From: Pseudomonadota bacterium
Lineage (GTDB): Bacteria; Pseudomonadota; Alphaproteobacteria; Rhizobiales; Rhizobiaceae
Direction of reading: 5' to 3'
Assembly: GCA_023428515.1 (NCBI GenBank)
Contig: JAEYXI010000396.1
Coordinates: forward strand, 1 to 8,947
Length of the DNA stretch: 8,947 nucleotides
The notes below the pieces were generated by a model. The model searched no databases. It was not told the origin of the DNA and saw only the letters and a list, made by a program, of their open reading frames with translations. Of this stretch, positions 1 through 6,415 are shown piece by piece; position 1 is the stretch's first letter; each line of letters opens with the position of its first letter. The position numbers and the translations under genes were made by a program.

Positions 1-771
1 CTCGCTGATCGCGGCGTAGAGGCCGTCGTCGCGGGACGGCGCGCCGAAGGTCTCGATGTAGTTGCGGCGGAAGCGGCTGATCGTGTCAGGCGTCAGCGTG
101 ACCTCGGTCATCGGCTGCAGTGTCAGCTGCGGGCGTGTCCCGGTGGTGCGCTGGGTGGCGACATCGAAGGCGCGGATGGTTTCCAGCGTGTCGCCAAAGA
201 AGTCGAGCCGCAGCGCCTCGTCGGCACCGGGTGCATAGAGGTCGAGGATGCCGCCGCGCACGGCGAATTCGCCGACATCGCGCACCGTCGGCACGCGCTC
301 GAAGCCGGACTTTTCGAGCCGCGAGGTCAAGTCGTTCATGTTGACCTGGTTGCCCGGCCGCGCCGAAAAGCCTTGCGCCTCGATCACCTCGGCCGGCGGG
401 ACGCGCTGGAGAAGTGCGTTGGCGGTGGTGAGGATGACCGCGCGGTGCGGCGCCTTGCGAAGTGCCGCCATCGCGGCAAGCGCGTCGAGGCGGCGGGCGG
501 CTGCGTCCGCGCCCGGCGAGACGCGGTCATAAGGCAAACAATCCCAGGCCGGGAATTCGAGCACCGGCAGGTCGGGCGCGACGAAGGCGAGCGCCTCGAT
601 GATCGCAGGCAGGCGCTGGCCGTCGCGCGCGACGAAGAGCAAAGGGCCATCCGGCGCGGCTTCCGCTACGGCGGAGGCGAGCGCGAAGGCCTCAAAGCCG
701 TCGGCGACGCCGTCGACGATGAACTGGCCGGTTCTGCCTTTAGGCAAGCCGATTTTTTCGAGAAGGCTCAT
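1..771 (-). CDS. mfd: Transcription-repair coupling factor Mfd, N-terminal 257 residues (cut by window edge)
   Basis: Mfd is a cytoplasmic ATP-dependent DNA translocase that removes RNA polymerase stalled at lesions and recruits UvrA for transcription-coupled repair. Only the N-terminal UvrB-like part is visible; the polymerase-interacting domain, translocase motifs and C-terminus lie beyond the left edge. The reading frame is open from an ATG at 769-771 to base 1. Recognisable Mfd/UvrB-homology segments are FPAWDCLPYDRVSP (about residues 73-86), GEFAVRGGILDLYAPG (167-182) and LRLDFFGDTLETIRAFD (187-203). The start follows the sdhE stop by 28 bases on the same strand with only a weak purine-rich ribosome site (GAAGAACG), so co-transcription with sdhE is likely. 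The family call is secure; the exact start is probable. Nothing looks truncated apart from the window cut. Confidence 0.95.
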   Translation of the reverse strand, partial: MSLLEKIGLPKGRTGQFIVDGVADGFEAFALASAVAEAAPDGPLLFVARDGQRLPAIIEALAFVAPDLPVLEFPAWDCLPYDRVSPGADAAARRLDALAAMAALRKAPHRAVILTTANALLQRVPPAEVIEAQGFSARPGNQVNMNDLTSRLEKSGFERVPTVRDVGEFAVRGGILDLYAPGADEALRLDFFGDTLETIRAFDVATQRTTGTRPQLTLQPMTEVTLTPDTISRFRRNYIETFGAPSRDDGLYAAISE

Positions 772-799
772 AAGTCGTTCTTCAGGCGGAAATAGTTCT

Positions 800-1078
800 C
801 TAGGCAGGCCGGGAGGCCATGATCTTCTTCAGCAAGGGCGTGTCGAAAGCGGCGGGGACAGGACTTGTGCCGGTGACCCAGGACAGGAGGTCGGCGTCCT
901 GCACTTCGAGAAGATGCTCATATTGGTGCAATTCGGCGTCGGTCAAGGAGCCGATGGCCTGATCGGCGAAGCCGCCGAGGATGAGGTCCATCTCGCGGAT
1001 GCCGCGATGCCACGAGCGGAAGAGCAGCTTCCGCCTCCATGGGTCCAGTCCCTCGCTCGATCGCGCCGTTCCACTCAT
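800..1078 (-). CDS. sdhE: Succinate dehydrogenase assembly factor SdhE (DUF339/YgfY family)
   Basis: SdhE-family proteins are small soluble factors that promote covalent attachment of FAD to the flavoprotein subunit of succinate dehydrogenase (and fumarate reductase). The 92-residue product matches the family's small size. It carries the signature RGxxE motif as RGIRE at residues 25-29, within RSWHRGIREMDLILGGF, followed by an acidic helical part (LTDAELHQYEHLLEVQDADLLSWVTG). I start it at the ATG at 1076-1078 because AAGGAAA lies about 5 bases upstream. A longer in-frame ATG at 1129 would fall inside the predicted -35 box, which argues against it. The gene has its own promoter and probably leads a two-gene unit with mfd. 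Placing a respiratory-complex assembly factor between recG and mfd has no obvious functional logic. Confidence 0.93.
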   Translation of the reverse strand: MSGTARSSEGLDPWRRKLLFRSWHRGIREMDLILGGFADQAIGSLTDAELHQYEHLLEVQDADLLSWVTGTSPVPAAFDTPLLKKIMASRPA

Positions 1079-1101
1079 CGTAGTTTCCTTGTGCGCGGCG
1101 C

Positions 1102-1130
1102 ATATAGCGTGGATGACGGGCGGTGTCATG
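1102..1130 (-). promoter_or_regulatory. Housekeeping sigma promoter for sdhE-mfd
   Basis: On the minus strand, CATGAC (1125-1130) and CTATAT (1102-1107) are separated by exactly 17 bases. This differs by one base from CTTGAC-N17-CTATAT, the vegetative/rrn-type consensus described for Sinorhizobium meliloti. Transcription would begin near 1094-1096, leaving a leader of about 17 bases that contains the AAGGAAA ribosome site before the ATG at 1078. The motif match and spacing are seen directly; activity is inferred. Confidence 0.7.
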
Positions 1131-1143
1131 CTTGCAAGGATGC

Positions 1144-1231
1144 GGGTGGGGGCTAATGTCTGCGGAAATGTTTCCGCATTCGAACCCCCACCCCGACGCT
1201 ACGCGTCGACCCTCCCCACAAGGGGGAGGGT
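1144..1231. repeat. Compound palindromic intergenic element between sdhE and recG
   Basis: Most of the 156-base divergent spacer (1079-1234) is inverted-repeat structure. An outer 9-bp stem pairs 1144-1152 (GGGTGGGGG) with 1185-1193 (CCCCCACCC) and encloses an 8-bp hairpin, 1161-1168 with 1171-1178 (TGCGGAAA/TTTCCGCA). Next come a 6-bp hairpin, 1194-1199 with 1203-1208 (CGACGC/GCGTCG), and a 9-bp hairpin, 1209-1217 with 1223-1231 (ACCCTCCCC/GGGGAGGGT). The outer stem's right arm directly abuts the 6-bp hairpin. The part from about 1184 to 1231 resembles dispersed palindromic repeats I associate with Mesorhizobium-type genomes (RIME-like mosaic elements); family membership rests on recollection. 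All pairings are exact in the sequence. Confidence 0.7.
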
Positions 1232-1234
1232 AAG
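1209..1234 (+). promoter_or_regulatory. recG ribosome binding site inside a hairpin
   Basis: The GGAGG core at 1225-1229 ends 5 bases before the recG GTG start at 1235. It forms the right arm of a perfect 9-bp stem (1209-1217 with 1223-1231; loop ACAAG). In the transcript this stem would hide the ribosome site. The site therefore both decides the GTG start and could limit translation of recG. Structure and spacing are seen; the regulatory effect is inferred. I found no strong recG promoter: CTTGCA (1131-1136) with CTAATG (1153-1158) is only a weak candidate. Confidence 0.6.
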
Positions 1235-3343
1235 GTGCGTCCTTCCCTCCTCGACCCGCTGTTCGCGCCGATCACCTCGCTCGACGGTGTCGGGACGAAG
1301 GTCGCGGCGCTGATCGAGAAGGTCGTGCCGGCCGATCTTGGCGACCGTTCTGCGCGGGTGGGCGATCTCCTGTTCACGCTGCCGCATTCGGTGATCGACA
1401 GGAGGAACCGGCCGGGCATCGCCGGCGCGGCGGAAGGCGCGATCGTAACGCTGGAGGTGAGGATCGACCGGCATCAGCCGCCGCCGCGCGGCAACCGTTC
1501 CGTGCCCTATCGGGTCTACGCGCATGACGACACGGGCGAGATCGCGCTGACCTTCTTCCATGCGCATGCGGCCTATCTGGAAAAGCAGATGCCGGTCGGC
1601 GAGCATGTCGTGGTGTCCGGCCGCATGGAGTGGTTCAACGGCCGGCCGACCATGGTGCATCCCGATCATATCGCGCCGCTCTCGGGCGCCGACAGCCTGC
1701 CGCTGGTCGAGCCGGTCTATCCGCTGACGGCCGGCCTGTCGGGCAAGGTGCTGAGGCGCGCCATCGGCCAGTCATTGGCGAGGCTCCCTGCCCTGCCCGA
1801 CTGGCTCGATCCGGCGGTGGCGAAGAAGCAGAGCTTTCCGAGCTTCGAGGCGGCGCTGAAGCGGCTGCACGACCCCGCTGATCCGCTCGACGTTTCGCCC
1901 GAGGCTTCGGCCTGGCGCAGGATCGCCTATGACGAGTTCCTGGCCGGGCAGTTGTCTCTGGCGTTGACGCGCGCGAACGTCCGCCGGCTTTCCGGCAGGC
2001 CGCTCACCGGCGACGGGAGGATCGAAGACGCGATCCGCAAGGCGCTACCCTATTCGCTGACCGGTTCGCAGGAATTCGCGCTCGCTGAGATCAACGCCGA
2101 CCTCGCCGACCCCGAGCGCATGCTGAGGCTGCTGCAGGGCGATGTCGGCTCGGGCAAGACAGTGGTGGCGCTGCTAGCCATGGCTCGGGCGGTCGAGGCC
2201 GGCGGACAGGCGGCGCTGATGGCGCCGACCGAGATCCTGGCACGCCAGCACCTGGCGACGATCACGCCGCTCGCCGAACGCGCCGGGCTGAAGGTCGCGA
2301 TCCTGACCGGGCGCGAGAAGGGCCGTGAGCGATCGGCCACGCTGGCCGGGCTGGAGGACGGGTCGATCAACATCGTGGTCGGCACGCATGCGCTGTTCCA
2401 GGAGCATGTGACGTTCCGCGATCTGGTGCTCGCCGTGGTCGATGAGCAGCATCGTTTCGGCGTCCACCAGCGCCTGGCGATCACCGCCAAGGGCGACGCC
2501 CCCGACATGCTGGTGATGACGGCGACGCCGATCCCGCGCACGCTGGTGCTGACGGCATTCGGCGACATGGATGTGTCCAGGCTGACCGAGAAGCCGGTCG
2601 GGCGGAAGCCGATCAAGACGGTGACGCTGCCGCTCGATCGCATGGATCAGTTGATCGACCGCATCTCGGACGCCACCGCGGAAGGCCAGAAAGTCTACTG
2701 GATCTGCCCGCTGGTCGAGGATTCCGACGAGATCAAGGTGACGTCGGTCGAAGAGCGATTCGCGACGCTGAAGCATGAGTTCGGCGACGTGGTCGGGCTG
2801 GTCCATGGACGCATGAAAGGCGCGGAAAAAGACGAGGCGATGCGCGCCTTCAAGGAGGGCGAGACGAAGATCCTGGTCGCTACGACCGTGATCGAGGTCG
2901 GCGTCGACGTGCCCGACGCGACGATCATCGTGATCGAGCACGCCGAGCGTTTCGGGCTGGCGCAACTGCATCAGTTGCGCGGACGCGTGGGACGCGGCGA
3001 AAAACCGTCATCCTGCGTGCTGCTCTACAAGGAGCCGCTCGGCGAGACCGCGAAGCGGCGGCTGTCGGTGATGCGCGAGACCGAGGACGGTTTTTTGATC
3101 TCCGAGGAGGATCTGAAACTGCGCGGCGAAGGCGAACTGCTGGGCACAAGGCAGTCCGGCACGCCGGGTTTCCAGGTCGCGCGCATCGAGTTCCACAGCG
3201 ACCTCTTGGAAGTCGCGCGCGACGACGCCCGGCTGATCCTGTCGCGCGATCCGGAACTGCAGAGCGAGCGCGGGCAGGCGCTCAGGGTGTTGCTTTATCT
3301 GTTCGGAAGGGATGAGGCGGTGCGGCTGCTGCGGGCGGGGTGA
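1235..3343 (+). CDS. recG: ATP-dependent DNA helicase RecG
   Basis: RecG is a cytoplasmic double-strand DNA translocase that remodels stalled replication forks, Holliday junctions, D-loops and R-loops. The 702-residue product is full length for the family. The N-terminal wedge/OB region includes ITSLDGVGTKVAALIEK near the start. The SF2 motor motifs follow in order: Walker A GDVGSGKT (302-309), Walker B DEQH (403-406, characteristic of RecG), motif III MTATPIPRTL (428-437), motif V beginning TTVIEVGVDVP (from 550) and motif VI QLRGRVGRG (580-588). The TRG-type tail contains LRGEGELLGTRQSGTPGFQ. The start is GTG; GGAGG lies 5 bases upstream, and alignment of MRPSLLDPLF with known RecG N-termini supports it. 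The gene is divergent from sdhE and convergent with the DUF502 gene, with a palindromic element 5 bases past its stop. All motor motifs look intact. Confidence 0.97.
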   Translation: MRPSLLDPLFAPITSLDGVGTKVAALIEKVVPADLGDRSARVGDLLFTLPHSVIDRRNRPGIAGAAEGAIVTLEVRIDRHQPPPRGNRSVPYRVYAHDDTGEIALTFFHAHAAYLEKQMPVGEHVVVSGRMEWFNGRPTMVHPDHIAPLSGADSLPLVEPVYPLTAGLSGKVLRRAIGQSLARLPALPDWLDPAVAKKQSFPSFEAALKRLHDPADPLDVSPEASAWRRIAYDEFLAGQLSLALTRANVRRLSGRPLTGDGRIEDAIRKALPYSLTGSQEFALAEINADLADPERMLRLLQGDVGSGKTVVALLAMARAVEAGGQAALMAPTEILARQHLATITPLAERAGLKVAILTGREKGRERSATLAGLEDGSINIVVGTHALFQEHVTFRDLVLAVVDEQHRFGVHQRLAITAKGDAPDMLVMTATPIPRTLVLTAFGDMDVSRLTEKPVGRKPIKTVTLPLDRMDQLIDRISDATAEGQKVYWICPLVEDSDEIKVTSVEERFATLKHEFGDVVGLVHGRMKGAEKDEAMRAFKEGETKILVATTVIEVGVDVPDATIIVIEHAERFGLAQLHQLRGRVGRGEKPSSCVLLYKEPLGETAKRRLSVMRETEDGFLISEEDLKLRGEGELLGTRQSGTPGFQVARIEFHSDLLEVARDDARLILSRDPELQSERGQALRVLLYLFGRDEAVRLLRAG

Positions 3344-3348
3344 GATGC

Positions 3349-3605
3349 GGTGCGTCCTTCGAGGCTCGCCCGCTTGCCGCCATGCAAAGATTTCAACGAC
3401 CTGCGGGCTCGCACCTCAGGATGAGGACCTTGGGAGGTGCCTCCAAGTCCTGAACCGTATGAGAATAACACAGGCGAGAGCCAATCGCCGGTCTCCAGCT
3501 ATGCGATTGGCGAACGGCACAAAGCTCCCTCATCCTGAGGTGCGAGCCCGCACGAAGCTTGCAGGTGAACAATTTCGTCTGCGGGCGAGCCTCGAAGGAC
3601 GCACC
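3349..3605. repeat. 257-bp symmetrical palindromic element filling the recG/DUF502 convergent gap
   Basis: Two pairs of perfect 25-bp inverted repeats are nested symmetrically. The outer arms are 3349-3373 (beginning GGTGCGTCCTTCGAGGCTCG) and 3581-3605. The inner arms are 3402-3426 (beginning TGCGGGCTCGCACCTCAGGA) and 3528-3552. On each side the outer and inner arms are separated by exactly 28 bases whose sequences have diverged. The 101-base centre holds a further 9-bp stem, 3480-3488 with 3503-3511 (GCCAATCGC/GCGATTGGC). No coding gene and no clear target-site duplication is visible. It starts 5 bases after the recG stop and ends 7 bases before the DUF502 stop codon, so it fills the 269-base gap. 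It resembles dispersed Rhizobiales palindromes with CTCATCCTGAGGTGCGAGC-type arms (recollection, not searched). It may act as a bidirectional transcription terminator, but no U-tract is present. Confidence 0.85.
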
Positions 3606-3612
3606 CCGTCGC

Positions 3613-4344
3613 TCACTTGAACTTGACGTTCGCGACCTTTTCCATCGTCGGATTGGCAAGTCCGACCTCGATCGGCGCGCCGTCCTTGGTGACGACCTTG
3701 CGCTTGTATTCCGGCGCGACGAGACCGGCGGAAACGATCAGCTTGGCGCCGTCCTCGATGGTCATGTCGAGGAGCACGATCTCGGAGCGGTAGACATACA
3801 TCAGGAAGCCGGTGGTCGGGTTGGGCGTGCAGGGCATGAAGACCGCGACAAGCGGATCGCCTTCCTTGTCCAGCTTGACGTTGATCTCCGTCTCCTTCTC
3901 GTTGGCGACGAAGACCAGCGACCAGACGCCCTTGCGGGGGTATTCGACGAGGCCGACCTGCCGGAACATGTCGTTCTTGTTGGAGAGCACAGTCTCGAAA
4001 ATCTGCTTCAGCGCCTTGTAGACGCCTCGCACCAGCGGCATGCGCCCGAGCAGGCCCTCGCCCACCGAAACGATAGAGCGTCCCACGATGTTGGCGGCCA
4101 GGAAGCCGATCAGGGTCAGCACGATGATCGCCACCAGAACGCCGAAGCCCGGCACGGCGAACGGCAGATAGGTGTCGGGGCTCCAGGCCGAAGGTATGTA
4201 AGGCTTCACCCAGGAGTCGATCCAACCGATGAACGACCAGACGATGTAGACCGTGATCGCCAGCGGTGCGGCGACGATGAAGCCGGTCAGGAAATAATTC
4301 CTGAGCCGGGTCATGCCGGAGATGACACCTGGAGATTCGGACAT
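3613..4344 (-). CDS. DUF502 family inner-membrane protein
   Basis: This is a 243-residue protein of the uncharacterised DUF502 (Pfam PF04367) family; I do not assign a function. Two membrane segments are evident at about residues 17-41 (YFLTGFIVAAPLAITVYIVWS...) and 64-87 (VPGFGVLVAIIVLTLIGFLAAN). Conserved family blocks follow: GEGLLGRMPLVRGVYKALKQ (96-114), FRQVGLVEYPRKGVWSLVFV (127-146), FMPCTPNPTTGFL (169-181) and an Asp/Glu-rich stretch before KLIVSAGL (201-208). I start it at the ATG at 4342-4344. The frame runs back to a TTG at 4401, but family N-termini resemble MSE...MTRLRNYFLTGF. GGGGAG lies only 2 bases before the ATG, so the ribosome site is imperfect. It follows glmS by 69 bases on the same strand and probably ends that transcription unit, hinting at an envelope role. 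This is inference from context only. Confidence 0.88.
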   Translation of the reverse strand: MSESPGVISGMTRLRNYFLTGFIVAAPLAITVYIVWSFIGWIDSWVKPYIPSAWSPDTYLPFAVPGFGVLVAIIVLTLIGFLAANIVGRSIVSVGEGLLGRMPLVRGVYKALKQIFETVLSNKNDMFRQVGLVEYPRKGVWSLVFVANEKETEINVKLDKEGDPLVAVFMPCTPNPTTGFLMYVYRSEIVLLDMTIEDGAKLIVSAGLVAPEYKRKVVTKDGAPIEVGLANPTMEKVANVKFK

Positions 4345-4413
4345 GGCTCCCCGCACTGGTTGCAACGCAAGATTAGAGAAGCTGCGGCGGGTTTGGAACA
4401 ACGAAGTTGGCGC

Positions 4414-6237
4414 TCACTCCACCGTGACCGACTTCGCCAGATTGCGAGGCTGGTCGACGTCGGTGCCCATGAAGACGGCTGTGTAGTAGGCGAGCATCTG
4501 GATCGGCAGCGCGTAGACGATCGGCGCGATGAACTCGGGGACGTCGGGCAGAACGATGGTCTCCAGCGTCTTCACGGTCGCGTTGGCGGCGCCTTGCCTG
4601 TCGGTGATCAGGATGATCTTGCCGCCGCGCGCCGCGACCTCCTGCATGTTGGAGACCGTCTTGTCGAAGATGCGATCATGCGGGGCGATGACGATGACCG
4701 GCATCTTCTCGTCGATCAGCGCGATCGGCCCATGCTTGAGCTCGCCCGCTGCATAACCTTCCGCGTGTATATAGCTGATTTCCTTTAGTTTTAGAGCGCC
4801 TTCCATGGCTAGGGGATAGTTGGTGTCGCGACCAAGATAGAGCACATGCTTGTACTGCGAGAGCTCACGCGAAACCTTCTCGATCTGCTCCTCGAGCTTC
4901 AGAACCTGGGTGGCGAAACGCGGCACCTCGGAGAGGCTGCGCACCATCGCCCTCTCCTCTTCCGCCGAGATCGTGCCGCGGGCGCTTGCAGCGCGCACTG
5001 CAAGCGCGGCAAGGACGGAGAGCTGGCAGGTGAAGGCCTTGGTCGAGGCGACGCCGATCTCGGGGCCTGCAAGCGTCGGCAGGACGACGTCGGACTCCCT
5101 GGCGATGGTGGACTCGCGGACATTGACGATGGCGCCGATCGGCACACCGGCGTTGCGGCAGTAGCGCAGCGAGGCCAGCGTGTCGGCCGTCTCGCCCGAC
5201 TGCGAGACGAAGAAGGCAGCGCTCGCCTTGGAGATCGGCATCTCGCGGTATCGGAACTCGGAGGCGATATCGATGTCGACCGGGAGCCGCGCATAGCGCT
5301 CGAACCAGTATTTGCCAATCAGGCCGGCGAGATAGGCCGTGCCGCAGGCGGAGATGGCTATGCGGTCGAGCTTGGCGAAGTCGAACGGCAGGTCGAGCGG
5401 CTTGGAAGAGCCCTGCGTGAAATCGAGATAGTGGGCGAGCGTATGGCCGATGACCTCGGGCTGCTCGTGGATCTCCTTCTCCATGAAATGCCGGCGGTTG
5501 CCCTTGTCGACCATGAAGGCGGTGCCGAGCGACTGCTGCCGCTTGCGCTCGACCGTTTTGCCGTCCATGTCGAAGATCGCGATCTCGTTGCGGCGCACCA
5601 CCGCCCAGTCGCCATCCTCCAGATAGGTGATCGAATTGGTGAAGGGCGCCAGCGCGATGGCGTCGGAACCAAGGAACATCTCGCCCTCGCCATGCCCGAC
5701 GGCGAGCGGCGGGCCATTGCGGGCTCCGACGATGAGGTCTTCGTCGCCCTTGAACATGATGGCGAGCGCAAAGGCGCCCTGCAGGCGCTTCAGGGCATTG
5801 TGGGCGGCCTCGACGGGCTTGGCTCCGCGCGCAAGCTCGCGCGAGACCAGATGGGCAACGACCTCGGTGTCGGTCTGCGAGGCGAACACATAGCCGTCGC
5901 GCTGAAGCTCGTCGCGCAGCTCGGCGAAGTTCTCGATGATTCCGTTGTGGACGATGGCGACGCCATTGGAGAAATGCGGGTGCGCGTTGGTCTCGTTGGG
6001 CACGCCATGCGTCGCCCAGCGCGTGTGGCCGATGCCGATCGTGCCCTCGAGCGGCTGATCCTTCAGCCGGCGTTCGAGATTGACGAGCTTGCCTTCGGCA
6101 CGGAGCCGGGACAACTCGCCCCGCTCAATCGTAGCGACGCCGGCCGAGTCATAGCCGCGATATTCGAGCCGCTTCAGCGCGTCGACGATGAGCGGCGCGA
6201 CCGGCGCACGGCCGACAATTCCAACGATTCCGCACAT
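4414..6237 (-). CDS. glmS: Glutamine--fructose-6-phosphate aminotransferase (isomerizing) GlmS
   Basis: GlmS converts fructose-6-phosphate and glutamine to glucosamine-6-phosphate, the first committed step toward UDP-GlcNAc. The 607-residue product is the normal length. It begins MCGIVGIVG, placing the catalytic N-terminal Cys at residue 2 for exposure after Met removal. The class II glutaminase domain shows HTRWATHG (71-78), HNGIIENF (97-104) and QTDTEV (121-126). The two SIS sugar-isomerase domains show SACGTAYLAG (297-306), SQSGETADTL (345-354), ASTKAFTCQ (397-405), MEGALKLKEISYIHAEGY (478-495), ELKHGP (499-504) and the C-terminal PRNLAKSVTVE. The ATG at 6235-6237 is preceded by AGGG at a usable spacing. 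It lies 178 bases downstream of glmU, and both genes serve the same pathway. No glmS riboswitch-like leader is evident, as expected outside Gram-positive lineages. Confidence 0.98.
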   Translation of the reverse strand: MCGIVGIVGRAPVAPLIVDALKRLEYRGYDSAGVATIERGELSRLRAEGKLVNLERRLKDQPLEGTIGIGHTRWATHGVPNETNAHPHFSNGVAIVHNGIIENFAELRDELQRDGYVFASQTDTEVVAHLVSRELARGAKPVEAAHNALKRLQGAFALAIMFKGDEDLIVGARNGPPLAVGHGEGEMFLGSDAIALAPFTNSITYLEDGDWAVVRRNEIAIFDMDGKTVERKRQQSLGTAFMVDKGNRRHFMEKEIHEQPEVIGHTLAHYLDFTQGSSKPLDLPFDFAKLDRIAISACGTAYLAGLIGKYWFERYARLPVDIDIASEFRYREMPISKASAAFFVSQSGETADTLASLRYCRNAGVPIGAIVNVRESTIARESDVVLPTLAGPEIGVASTKAFTCQLSVLAALAVRAASARGTISAEEERAMVRSLSEVPRFATQVLKLEEQIEKVSRELSQYKHVLYLGRDTNYPLAMEGALKLKEISYIHAEGYAAGELKHGPIALIDEKMPVIVIAPHDRIFDKTVSNMQEVAARGGKIILITDRQGAANATVKTLETIVLPDVPEFIAPIVYALPIQMLAYYTAVFMGTDVDQPRNLAKSVTVE

Positions 6238-6415
6238 GTTGCCCTACCCCTGCTTCCCACTCCTGGCGTCTCAATGGCTATTTACGGAGAGGCCTGACCT
6301 TGCGGAATTCAATTTGCATTTCGTTCCATTTCAGGACGGCTTCATGCCATGACCGCGTTGAAGCCGCATCAGCGAGTTGGAGTGCTGGTTAAGCGCTCTG
6401 GTTAAGAAGACAGCG
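6238..6415. other. glmU-glmS spacer: hairpin and 9-base direct repeat, no gene seen
   Basis: The 178 bases between the glmU stop and the glmS start hold no credible gene. An 8-bp stem pairs 6337-6344 with 6359-6366 (CGGCTTCA/TGAAGCCG) around a 14-base loop, about 50 bases after the glmU stop. It has no U-tract on the minus strand, so a Rho-independent terminator is doubtful. CTGGTTAAG occurs twice in tandem at 6385-6393 and 6398-6406, with a 13-base period, just past the glmU stop. No convincing promoter for glmS was found: TAAATA on the minus strand, near the glmS start, lacks a matching -35 box. Whether glmS has its own promoter cannot be decided here. Confidence 0.5.

Noticed and set aside
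1079..1129. 17-residue longer SdhE starting at the ATG at 1129
   Set aside because: That ATG overlaps the -35 box, so it would not be transcribed; the ATG at 1078 has a good ribosome site.
1199..1669. A 156-codon minus-strand frame ending LPLVGRVDA over the recG start
   Set aside because: It is antisense to recG, and its tail is the translation of the GGGGAGGGT palindrome, a common source of false genes.
3312..3620. Short frames on both strands over the recG/DUF502 gap
   Set aside because: They are translations of the palindromic repeat arms; peptides such as HPEVRARTKLA arise from the repeat itself and are not genes.
4345..4401. N-terminal extension of the DUF502 protein to a TTG at 4401
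   Set aside because: There is no ribosome site at that TTG, and the family-like N-terminus begins at the ATG at 4344.
3559..4788. A 409-codon plus-strand frame across the DUF502 gene and the end of glmS
   Set aside because: It begins inside the palindromic element and runs antisense through two recognised genes. The composition is shadow-like (many His/Asp/Arg) and there is no domain.
4846..6297. A 483-codon open frame on the plus strand opposite glmS
   Set aside because: It is antisense to an unmistakable full-length glmS. Its product is rich in Arg/Asp/Gly/Leu with no family signature, typical of GC-rich antisense shadow frames.
6337..6366. Rho-independent terminator after glmU
   Set aside because: The 8-bp stem has a large 14-base loop and no U-tract on the minus strand.
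6389..6405. CtrA binding site in the glmU-glmS spacer
   Set aside because: The two TTAA boxes are 9 bases apart; the established consensus is TTAA-N7-TTAAC.
6238..6415. glmS riboswitch or ribozyme upstream of glmS
   Set aside because: The spacer is too short and shows no recognisable ribozyme core; that system is typical of Firmicutes.
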